Below, one piece after another: positions 9,986 through 18,441 of a DNA stretch of 64,000 nt. Numbering within the stretch: position 1 is the first letter of the stretch; each line of letters starts with the position of its first letter. Position numbers and translations under genes: made by a program. This DNA is from Anaerolineaceae bacterium (GTDB lineage: Bacteria > Chloroflexota > Anaerolineae > Anaerolineales > Anaerolineaceae). The stretch covers positions 35,843 through 99,842 of the forward strand of contig WOYY01000025.1 in NCBI GenBank assembly GCA_011620555.1. The letters run 5' to 3'. The notes under the pieces are model-generated. The model saw only the letters and a list, made by a program, of their open reading frames with translations, made no database searches and was not told the origin of the DNA.

Positions 9986-10818
9986 TGGCAAAACAATATC
10001 ACCTTGGACTGATCACAGGGGGGTCCAGCGGGATCGGCCTGGCTCTGGCTAAGAAACTGGTCCAATCCGGCACGGATATCTGCATCCTCGCCCGGGATGC
10101 AGCCAAACTGGAAAACGCGAAATCGGAATTATCCAAACTCAAGAGCGTTCAAAGCCAGCAAATTTACACCCTGCAGGCTGACGTCACGGACTACGCCCAG
10201 TTGGAAAAGGTCCTGACCGATTTCGTCAGTGTGCGGGGCTGGCCGGATTTGGTGATCAACTCCGCCGGTGTGACCTACCCCGGTTATTTTCAGGAGCTGG
10301 ATGTTGATATCTTCCATTGGCTGATGGAGATCAATTATTACGGCACAGTCCATGTCTTGAAAATCCTGACACCCGGGATGATCGAACAGGGATCTGGAAC
10401 GATCCTGAACATCTCCTCGCAGGCCGGTTTTGTCGGCGTCTTCGGCTATTCCGGCTACAGCGCGTCCAAATATGCCGTGCGCGGTTTCAGCGATGTGATC
10501 CGCTCCGAACTCAAACCGCTGGGCATCCAGGTCTCTGTAGCCTTCCCGCCGGATACCGAAACGCCCCAGCTGGCCTTTGAAGAGCCGCTAAAGCCTTATG
10601 AGACCCGCTTCATCGCAGGGACGACCAAAGTCCAAACAGCCGATGCCGTGGCGGATGTAATCCTAAAAGCGATGGGAAAAGGAAAATACATCATCATCCC
10701 CGGTTTTGATGGAAAACTGGTCTACCGGGCGGTGAACCTGATTGGCAATCTGGTCTATCCTCTGATGGACACTATGGTCCGTACCGCCCAGAAGAAAAAA
10801 GCGAAACAGGAAGAATAA
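9985..10818 (+). CDS. short-chain dehydrogenase, 3-ketodihydrosphingosine reductase-like
   Basis: TGGSSGIG, YSASK; FPPDTETPQLAFEEPLKPYET resembles the KDSR signature; start overlaps the fmdB stop (TAATG). Confidence 0.8.
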   Translation: MAKQYHLGLITGGSSGIGLALAKKLVQSGTDICILARDAAKLENAKSELSKLKSVQSQQIYTLQADVTDYAQLEKVLTDFVSVRGWPDLVINSAGVTYPGYFQELDVDIFHWLMEINYYGTVHVLKILTPGMIEQGSGTILNISSQAGFVGVFGYSGYSASKYAVRGFSDVIRSELKPLGIQVSVAFPPDTETPQLAFEEPLKPYETRFIAGTTKVQTADAVADVILKAMGKGKYIIIPGFDGKLVYRAVNLIGNLVYPLMDTMVRTAQKKKAKQEE

Positions 10819-11005
10819 ATCCTGAAGGAATTAATTATCATTTTGTTGATACGGTTTGTTCAAGCCGTATGAACAACTGCTATACCTAATACTTCCAGAC
10901 TTCAACGCCCTGGACGATAATCAGCCTTCCCCCTTGGGGGGGCAAACAGTGCCGGATGAGGGGAGAAGCAAATCTTCTGCACTCAAAACTGGTGGGTTGC
11001 TGACT

Positions 11006-11555
11006 CACTATCTGAGGCGGGCACAGAGGCCCGCCTCTACAGTTTTTTTCGTCACTAGAGTAATACTTCATCTCACTTTCCATTAAGTCGTAGGGGTGCC
11101 CCTCCGCGGGCACCCACTTTTTTATTTCGTTACAGGGGATGACAAACTTTCTGCGAGTATACCTGGTGGGGCAGTTATTCCATCGGTCAGGCAGGGTGAG
11201 ACCGCATGGCCAATGTGGGCAGCCACTATGTGAGGCAGGCCCAGAGGCCCGCCTATTACAGTTTTTGTCGTCATTAGAGTAATACTTCATTTTCCATTAA
11301 GTCGTAGGGGTGCCCCTCCGTGGGCACCCGGTGGTTATTTCGTGACAGGGGAGAACAAACTTTCTGCGAGTAAACCTGGTGGGGCAGTTATTCCATCGGT
11401 CAGGCAGAGTGAGACCGCAAGACCAATGTGAGCAGCCACTATGTGAGGCGGGCACAGAGGCCCGCTCTACAGTTTTTGTCGTCATTAGAGTAATACTTCA
11501 TCTCACTTTCCATTAAGTCGTAGGGGTGCCCCTCCGTGGGCACCCGGTGATTATT
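11006..11555. repeat. 2.5 imperfect tandem copies of a ~213-218-bp hairpin-rich unit
   Basis: units begin near 11006, 11224 and 11437; shared blocks: gaggcgggcacagaggcccgcc, gtcattagagtaatacttca, ccattaagtcgtaggggtgcccctccgtgggcaccc. Confidence 0.9.
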
Positions 11556-11662
11556 TCTTGGCGGCCACTGCGGCCGCCCCACAGGGTTAAAGCCAAGCGC
11601 TTATGTTGCAATCATTCTGAATTCAGATTATCATTAGTGAAACAAATATTCGAAGAATTCCG

Positions 11663-14185
11663 ATGACAGACAAGATCAAAACCCTCCTCAGCCGCTGGCG
11701 AACCCAGCCCACCATCGCAGAAAACGTGGTGGAATGGCGCATCCTCGCGCAAAAACCGGCTGACCTGAGGGATTACCCGCCCCAGCTCTCCCTGGAACTC
11801 AGGGCCTACCTCACTGACCGGGGAATCCCTTCCTTATACATCCATCAGGTCCTGGCCTACGAAAAGGTCCAAAACGGCGAGAATATCGCCGTGATCTCCG
11901 GCACGGCCAGCGGTAAAACCTACTGTTACAACCTGCCGGTAGTAGACAGCCTGCTGAAGCACCCCGAGGGCAAAGCGCTGTACCTCTTTCCCACCAAAGC
12001 CCTGGCGCAGGACCAGCTCGCCGGCCTGCGGGAGATGCTGCACAGCCTCAACCGCCCGGACATCAACCGGGCCAATATCTACGACGGCGATACGCCGCAA
12101 CATCTCCGCTCGCTTTACCGCCAGCAATCATCCATCATCCTCACCAACCCCGACATGCTCCACACCGGCATCCTGCCGCATCACACCAGCTGGAAGGACT
12201 TCTTCACCGCCCTGCGTTTTATCGTGATCGACGAGATGCACGCCTATCGCGGCGTCTTCGGCTCGCATGTCACCAATGTGATCCGCCGGCTCAAGCGGAT
12301 CAGCCGCTTCTATGGTAGCCAGCCCCAGTTCATCCTGACCTCTGCCACAATCAGCAACCCCCAGCAGCTCGCCGAAGGCCTGATCGAAAAACCCGTCAGC
12401 GTGATCGAACAGGACGGCTCGCCCCACGGCGAGCGCCATTTCCTGATCTACAACCCGCCCATCCTCGACAAAAAAACCGGCATCCGCCAAAGCTCGCTGC
12501 TGGAAGGGTCCATGCTGGCCGGTGAACTCCTGGCCGAGGATATCCAGACCATCGTCTTCGGCAAAACTCGGCGGAGCATCGAACTGATTCTGACCTATCT
12601 CCGCCAGCGGGACCCGAACGGCAATCCCAATGAGATTCGCGGCTACCGCAGCGGCTACCTCCCCCGCGAAAGGCGCGCCATCGAAGAAGGCCTGCGTCGG
12701 GGCGAAGTGAAGGGCGTGGTAGCCACCTCGGCCCTCGAACTGGGGATCGACATCGGCGGGATGGATGCCGCGGTGCTGATTGGCTATCCCGGCAGCATCG
12801 CCGCCACCCGCCAGCAGGCCGGCCGGGCCGGGCGCAAGCTCGCGCCTTCCCTCTCCGTGCTGGTCGCTTCCCCCAACGCGATGGATCAATACCTGGCGCG
12901 GCATCCCGATTACTTCTTTGGCCGTTCACCCGAACGCGCCCTGATCGCGCCCAACAATCTCCTGATCCTGCTCCAGCATATCCGCTGCGCGGCTTTTGAA
13001 CTCCCCTTCCAGGTGACCGAAGGGTTCGGCGCAATCCCCGTGGAGGAGCTCCAGGCTTTCCTGGAGTTGCTGAGCAAGGGCGGCGAACTCCACCACCAGG
13101 CGGGCCGCTATTTCTGGATGGCCGACCAATACCCGGCAGCGGATATCTCCCTCCGCAATGCCACGCCCGATCAGGTCAGCCTGATCCTCAAAGGCGAACA
13201 CCGCCAGGAGACCATCGGTCAGGTGGACCTGGCCAGCGCCTACTGGATGGTGCACCCGGATGCGATCTACCTGCACGAAGGGACTTCCTACCTGGTGGAA
13301 AACCTGGACCTGGAAACCGGCGTGGCTTATTTGAAGCCCGCCTATGTGGACTATTACACGCGGGCCAGCAAAGAGACCAAGGTCGAAGAGCAATCCCTGA
13401 TCAAAACCGAACCCGTCACCGGCGCGCAGAAAAGCCTGGGCGAGATCCTCGTGACGAACAAGGTCGTGGGCTACAAGCGGGTCCGCTGGTTCACCCACGA
13501 GAACCTGGGCAGCGGCAAGGTGGACCTCCCCCCCAGTTTTCTAAACACGGTCGGCTATTGGATTTCAATTAATGAAGCGACCGTTGACCAGTTGAAGGAT
13601 CAAATGGTATGGAACGCCGACCCGAACGATTACGGCCCGGATTGGGAGGATATCCGCCAAAAAGTGATGAACCGCGATGGCAATACCTGCCAGGTCTGCG
13701 GCGCATCGGGCAGTCAGCAGCCCCTGCATGTCCACCATATCCAGCCCTTCCGCAGTTTTGCCAGCCGGGAGACGGCCAACCAGCTGCAAAACCTGATCAC
13801 CCTCTGCCCCACCTGCCACCACCTGGCGGAGACCCGCGTCCGGGTGCGCAGCGGCATGGCGGGGTTCAGCTATGTGCTCGCCAGCCTCGCTCCGCTTTTG
13901 ATCATGTGCGATGGCGAGGATATTGACGTCCATTACGACCCCAACGCCACCCTGGGCGGCGGCCAGCCCACGGTGGTGCTGTTCGATAACATCCCCGGCG
14001 GCCTGGGGCTGAGCGAGACCCTCTATGACCTCCACCAGGACCTGCTGACCCAGGCCTACGAAACCGTCGCCTATTGCGAATGCGAGGATGGCTGTCCCTC
14101 CTGCGTCGGCCCGGTGGGTGAAGAAAGCTCGGGCGGCAAGCCGGAAACACTGGCATTATTGAAAGCGTTGATCGGTCATGCCTGA
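11663..14185 (+). CDS. mrfA: DEAD/DEAH helicase with DUF1998/MZB-type Zn cluster (MrfA/YprA-like) carrying an HNH endonuclease-like domain
   Basis: SGTASGKTYCYNLP (Walker A), IDEMHAY, TSATISNP, QQAGRAGR; HNH CQVCGASGSQQPLHVHHIQPF...NLITLCPTCHHL; C-terminal CECEDGCPSC. Confidence 0.88.
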   Translation: MTDKIKTLLSRWRTQPTIAENVVEWRILAQKPADLRDYPPQLSLELRAYLTDRGIPSLYIHQVLAYEKVQNGENIAVISGTASGKTYCYNLPVVDSLLKHPEGKALYLFPTKALAQDQLAGLREMLHSLNRPDINRANIYDGDTPQHLRSLYRQQSSIILTNPDMLHTGILPHHTSWKDFFTALRFIVIDEMHAYRGVFGSHVTNVIRRLKRISRFYGSQPQFILTSATISNPQQLAEGLIEKPVSVIEQDGSPHGERHFLIYNPPILDKKTGIRQSSLLEGSMLAGELLAEDIQTIVFGKTRRSIELILTYLRQRDPNGNPNEIRGYRSGYLPRERRAIEEGLRRGEVKGVVATSALELGIDIGGMDAAVLIGYPGSIAATRQQAGRAGRKLAPSLSVLVASPNAMDQYLARHPDYFFGRSPERALIAPNNLLILLQHIRCAAFELPFQVTEGFGAIPVEELQAFLELLSKGGELHHQAGRYFWMADQYPAADISLRNATPDQVSLILKGEHRQETIGQVDLASAYWMVHPDAIYLHEGTSYLVENLDLETGVAYLKPAYVDYYTRASKETKVEEQSLIKTEPVTGAQKSLGEILVTNKVVGYKRVRWFTHENLGSGKVDLPPSFLNTVGYWISINEATVDQLKDQMVWNADPNDYGPDWEDIRQKVMNRDGNTCQVCGASGSQQPLHVHHIQPFRSFASRETANQLQNLITLCPTCHHLAETRVRVRSGMAGFSYVLASLAPLLIMCDGEDIDVHYDPNATLGGGQPTVVLFDNIPGGLGLSETLYDLHQDLLTQAYETVAYCECEDGCPSCVGPVGEESSGGKPETLALLKALIGHA

Positions 14186-15422
14186 ATGGAAATCGCTGGA
14201 AGACCAACTGAGAGCGCTGGGCGTTCAAGTGGGGAAGGACAAGCCCCTCAAGGGCAAGCGCGCCCAAAAACACCCGATTGAAAAGGTGATTTCCGGCGGA
14301 TATTGGGAAATGATCTATGGGGAAGTCTTCTGCCATGAAGAGGTCTACCCCTCCGACTATATCCACGGCGCCAAGCCGCTCATGCCCAGCGACCCCATCG
14401 AAGTCCTCTGTCAATGGGCCGGAGCGCAGCAGCTCTCCCTCACAGACCTGCAAAGTTTCGTCTTTTTGGATACCGAGACCAGCGGACTGGCCGGCGGCAC
14501 CGGCACCTATGCCTTTGAGGTCGGCGTAGGCCGCTTCACCGATCAGGGCTTCCGCCTGGCCCAGTTCTTCATGCGCCACCCCGGCGAAGAGCCAGCGTTG
14601 TTGGCCGGGCTGACGGCCTTCATGGACGGCATGCAAGCGGTGGTGACTTATAACGGCAAATCCTTCGATATCCCCCTGCTCAACACCCGCTACACCCTGA
14701 TGGGCATGGATACCCCCTTCAAGTCCGTGGATCACTTTGACCTGCTGCCCCTGGCCCGCAGGCTCTGGAAGATCCGGTTGGAGAGCCGCACGCTGGGGAA
14801 CGTGGAAAACCAGATCCTCGGCGTCGTGCGCGGCGGAGAAGAAGTGCCGGGTTATCTGATCCCGCAGATGTATTTCGATTATTTGCGCACCCAGGATGCC
14901 CGCCCGCTGGCCGGGATCTTCTACCACAATGCCATTGACATCCTCAGCCTGGCGGGGTTATTCGGCCACATGGCCTTCCTGCTGGATGATCCCCACTCTG
15001 AGCGCATCCAGCACGGCGAGGACGTTGTGGCGCTGGCCCGGTTCTTTGAATTAATGGGGGAAATTCCCGAAGCGGAAGCGCTCTATCAAAAAGCGCTCTC
15101 CACAGACCTGCCGGAAGAGGTCTATTGGGATACCGTCCAGCGTTTCTCCTTCCTGCTCAAGAGGAAAGGAGAATGGCCCGCAGCGATCGCCCTTTGGGAG
15201 CCGGCCGCCGAAAACGGCGCTCTCTACGCCTTCGAGGAAATTGCCAAATATTACGAGCACCAAATGGGGGACCTTGAAGAAGCTCATCGCTGGACCGTTG
15301 GGGCATTGACCGTCCTCAACGGACAGCATTTCCCCGCCTATGAATACCATTCCTGGCAGGAGAAACTGACCCACCGTCTGGAACGTCTGGAACGGCGTTT
15401 GGGCCGGGAAGATGGCGAATAA
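14178..15422 (+). CDS. mrfB: RNase H-like (DnaQ/DEDD) exonuclease with C-terminal TPR, MrfB/YprB-like
   Basis: FLDTETSGLAGGTGTYAFEVGVG, VTYNGKSFDIPLLNTRY, YHNAIDILSLAGL; overlaps mrfA by 8 nt. Confidence 0.85.
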   Translation: MPEWKSLEDQLRALGVQVGKDKPLKGKRAQKHPIEKVISGGYWEMIYGEVFCHEEVYPSDYIHGAKPLMPSDPIEVLCQWAGAQQLSLTDLQSFVFLDTETSGLAGGTGTYAFEVGVGRFTDQGFRLAQFFMRHPGEEPALLAGLTAFMDGMQAVVTYNGKSFDIPLLNTRYTLMGMDTPFKSVDHFDLLPLARRLWKIRLESRTLGNVENQILGVVRGGEEVPGYLIPQMYFDYLRTQDARPLAGIFYHNAIDILSLAGLFGHMAFLLDDPHSERIQHGEDVVALARFFELMGEIPEAEALYQKALSTDLPEEVYWDTVQRFSFLLKRKGEWPAAIALWEPAAENGALYAFEEIAKYYEHQMGDLEEAHRWTVGALTVLNGQHFPAYEYHSWQEKLTHRLERLERRLGREDGE

Positions 15423-15537
15423 CCTTGCCATCCGACCGGTTTTCCTATATTATTAAGCGCTCTTGTAAAATGGTATAATCGTGCTATGAACCAGGTAGAA
15501 AACTAATAATTCCTGGTTGATGAAGGAGAATTTTTTT

Positions 15538-16293
15538 ATGTCAGGACATTCGCATTGGGCGACTATTAAACGTAAGAAAGGTGCAGCCGATGCTAAGAAG
15601 GGCAAGGTTTTTACCCGGCTGGCTCGTGAAATCGTGATCGCTGCCCGCGAGGGCGGCGGCGACCCCAGCATGAACGTTCGGCTTGGCCTGGCCATGGATA
15701 AGGCCAAAGCAGCCAACATGCCGAAAGACAGCATTGAACGCGCCATCAAACGCGGCACGGGTGACGACAAAGAAGGCGAAGCTTTTGAGGAAATCCTCTA
15801 TGAAGGGTATGTCGCCAATGGCGTGGCGCTGATGATCGAATGCGTCACCGAAAACCGCAACCGGACGGTTGCTGAAATCCGTCACGTCCTTTCCCGTTCA
15901 GGCGGCGGCCTGGGCGACCCCGGCTCCGTGAGCTGGCAATTTGACCGGGTGACCTATTTCTCAATCCCCGTTGAAAGCGCTGATTTTGATACCATCTTTG
16001 AACTGGCTGTGGAAGCCGGCGCGGATGATGTCCGCGAAGATGAAGGGTTCATCGAAGTGATCGGCGCGCCTTCCAGCTTCCAGGCCATTGCCGACCAATT
16101 CAGCAAAGCCAACATCGTCCCGGACGAATCCGGCATTCGCTATATGCCCAAGCAGGAGATCAGCCTGGACACCGAGCAGACCCTCAAGGTCATGAAAACC
16201 ATTGACAACCTTGAAGAGCTGGATGACGTCCAGAATATCTATTCTAATCTTGAAATTTCCGACGAAGCCGTCCAGGCCATGGAGGGCGACTAA
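15538..16293 (+). CDS. yebC: YebC/PmpR (TACO1) family protein
   Basis: MSGHSHWATIKRKKGAADAKKGKVFTRLAREI; ATG at 15538 after ggag. Confidence 0.95.
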   Translation: MSGHSHWATIKRKKGAADAKKGKVFTRLAREIVIAAREGGGDPSMNVRLGLAMDKAKAANMPKDSIERAIKRGTGDDKEGEAFEEILYEGYVANGVALMIECVTENRNRTVAEIRHVLSRSGGGLGDPGSVSWQFDRVTYFSIPVESADFDTIFELAVEAGADDVREDEGFIEVIGAPSSFQAIADQFSKANIVPDESGIRYMPKQEISLDTEQTLKVMKTIDNLEELDDVQNIYSNLEISDEAVQAMEGD

Positions 16294-16300
16294 TCCGGAC

Positions 16301-16798
16301 ATGCTGGTCCTCGGTATTGACCCCGGCATTGCGATCACGGGATATGGTTTGGTGCGGACCGACCCGCGCAAGGATTATGAATGCCTGACTTATGGGGTCA
16401 TCACGACCGAAGCCGGCCTTTCAGATGCCGAACGGCTGAACATCCTGTTCAATGAATTAACGCAATTGATCTTTCTCCACCAGCCTGATACCAGCGCGGT
16501 GGAGAAGTTGTTTTTCCAGAAGAACGTCAAAACGGCCATCTCTGTCGGCCAGGCGCGGGGCGTGGCGATGCTCACGCTCGCCCAGGCTCACCTGCCCATC
16601 GCGGAATACACGCCGAACGAGGTGAAACAAACCGTCTGCGGCTATGGCAGCGCAGGGAAAAGCCAGGTGCAGCGCATGGTCCAGGCCCTGCTGGGGCTGC
16701 CTGAAATCCCCAAACCAGATGATGCCGCCGACGCCCTGGCCGTGGCGATCTGCCACATCCATCACCCATCCTCCCCACCCGCCGGGATGGAGAATTGA
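16301..16798 (+). CDS. ruvC: Holliday junction resolvase RuvC
   Basis: MLVLGIDPGIAITGYGLV; VEKLFFQKNVKTAISVGQARG; DDAADALAVAICH. Confidence 0.95.
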   Translation: MLVLGIDPGIAITGYGLVRTDPRKDYECLTYGVITTEAGLSDAERLNILFNELTQLIFLHQPDTSAVEKLFFQKNVKTAISVGQARGVAMLTLAQAHLPIAEYTPNEVKQTVCGYGSAGKSQVQRMVQALLGLPEIPKPDDAADALAVAICHIHHPSSPPAGMEN

Positions 16799-16806
16799 TC
16801 CCAGCT

Positions 16807-17616
16807 ATGATCACCAGTTTTGCCAACGCCACGATAAAAGTCATCCGGAAGCTCGAACAGAAGAAGTACCGCCAGCAGAGCGGCCTCTTCTTTATCGAGG
16901 GCCTGCGGACGGTGGGCGAAGCGGTCCAGACCGGCGCGCCGATCAAAGCGCTGGTGACCGCGCCGGACCTGCTGGTCAGCGAATTTGGCCTGAGCCTGCT
17001 GGACGACCCCCATCTGAAGGACGTGGAGCGGATTGAGGTGAGCGCGGAGATCTATGAAAAGCTGGCCCATAAGGAAGGCCCCCAGGGAATCGGCGCGATC
17101 GTCAGGCAAAGCTGGCGGGACCTCGCCAGCCTTCAGGCCGCCCCCGATGATCTGTGGGTTGCGCTGGATTCCGTCGCCGACCCCGGCAACCTCGGGACGA
17201 TCATGCGCACGGCGGATTCCGTCGGCGCCCGGGGGATCATCCTGCTGGGCAACGCTACCGATCCCTATGACCCGACCGCAGTCAAGGCCAGTATGGGCGC
17301 GATTTTTTCCCTGCAACTGATCAGTACCGCCTGGAAAGACTTAAAAGCCTGGCAGCAAAACCAGCAGGCCACGCTGGTGGGCACCTCCGACCACGGCGCG
17401 ACCGATTACCAGCAGATCCGCTATTCCCGACCGCTGGTCCTGCTGATGGGCAGCGAACGTCATGGCCTATCCGAGGCGATGATCGCCGGATGCGACCATC
17501 TGGCCCGGATCCCGATGGCCGGACGGAGCGATTCGCTCAACCTGGCTGTGGCTACAGCCGTGATGCTCTATGAGATCTACAATCAATCCCGGAATCCGGT
17601 TAAAATAGAACCATGA
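16807..17616 (+). CDS. TrmH/SpoU family RNA 2'-O-methyltransferase
   Basis: LDSVADPGNLGTIMRTADSVGA, LLMGSERHGLS, IPMAGRSDSLNLAVATAVMLYE. Confidence 0.92.
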   Translation: MITSFANATIKVIRKLEQKKYRQQSGLFFIEGLRTVGEAVQTGAPIKALVTAPDLLVSEFGLSLLDDPHLKDVERIEVSAEIYEKLAHKEGPQGIGAIVRQSWRDLASLQAAPDDLWVALDSVADPGNLGTIMRTADSVGARGIILLGNATDPYDPTAVKASMGAIFSLQLISTAWKDLKAWQQNQQATLVGTSDHGATDYQQIRYSRPLVLLMGSERHGLSEAMIAGCDHLARIPMAGRSDSLNLAVATAVMLYEIYNQSRNPVKIEP

Positions 17617-18188
17617 TCGCTTCAATCCAGGGAGAAATCACGCAAATCCTAAATAACCAGGTTGTCGTCAACCTCGACGGACTGGGGCTGTTGGTCAACG
17701 TCACCGAAGCCGCCTGCCTGAACTGCCATCTTGGGATGCAGCAGTCCTTCCACACCTATCTCGTCGTGCGGGAAGACCAACTGGCCCTTTACGGCTTTGC
17801 GACGGCGGAAGAGCGGGACCTTTTTGTCCACCTGATTGGGGTGGCCGGGATCGGGCCGAAGACCGGTCTGGCAGCGCTTTCCGCCCTTTCGCCGGAAACG
17901 GTACGCCGGGCGATCACCTCGGAACAGCCGGAAATCTTCGCCCGCGTGCCGGGCATCGGCAAGAAAACCGCCCAGAAGATCATCCTCGACCTGCAGGGCA
18001 AGATCCAGCCTTTGGAGCCATTTGAAGCCGCCAGCCGCCTGGACGATGTGGACACCGAAGTGCTGGAAGCCCTCACCGCCCTGGGTTATTCCGTGGTGGA
18101 AGCCCAGGCCGCACTCCAATCCATCGGGCGCGAAGAAAATCCGGATGTCGAAGAACGCCTGCGCAGGGCCTTGCAATACTTCAGCTAA
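17613..18188 (+). CDS. ruvA: Holliday junction DNA helicase subunit RuvA
   Basis: MIASIQGEITQILNNQVVVNLDGLGLLV; helix-hairpin-helix GVAGIGPKTGLAALS. Confidence 0.95.
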   Translation: MIASIQGEITQILNNQVVVNLDGLGLLVNVTEAACLNCHLGMQQSFHTYLVVREDQLALYGFATAEERDLFVHLIGVAGIGPKTGLAALSALSPETVRRAITSEQPEIFARVPGIGKKTAQKIILDLQGKIQPLEPFEAASRLDDVDTEVLEALTALGYSVVEAQAALQSIGREENPDVEERLRRALQYFS

Positions 18189-18280
18189 AATGGGGTAAAA
18201 TTCTCAAATCTTTGGCATTATCCTTATTTCCTATTTATCCAAGAAGTCGAAACCCGAAAAGTGCCTGAAGCCTAAGATGT

Positions 18281-18330
18281 AACGACCTGGGTCTGCGCCG
18301 GAGACAGGTTGGTCCGTTCTTTTGTGTTTT
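18281..18330 (+). terminator. putative terminator/structured element after ruvA
   Basis: interrupted stem acctgggtct-gcgccgg-agacaggt followed by a T-rich stretch (ttcttttgtgtttt). Confidence 0.4.
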
Positions 18331-18359
18331 AATGCTATGTCTAGGTATTAAGTTAAAAT

Positions 18360-18388
18360 TTGAGTGGATTTCTTGTTCAGATTATAAT
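18360..18388 (+). promoter_or_regulatory. sigma70-like promoter for the kinase/TPR module
   Basis: TTGAGT-17-TATAAT. Confidence 0.45.
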
Positions 18389-18441
18389 CCGGCCTGGGTA
18401 AAATAAGGCCGTTATCAACAACAAAGACTTTTGGAGCGATT

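Noticed and set aside
10886-11485. ORFs 10886..11290 and 11297..11485 with similar proteins (SHSGC.HW.CGLTLPDRWNNCPTR)
   Set aside because: They are translations of the same imperfect DNA repeat; similarity reflects the repeat, with no ribosome-binding site or family support.
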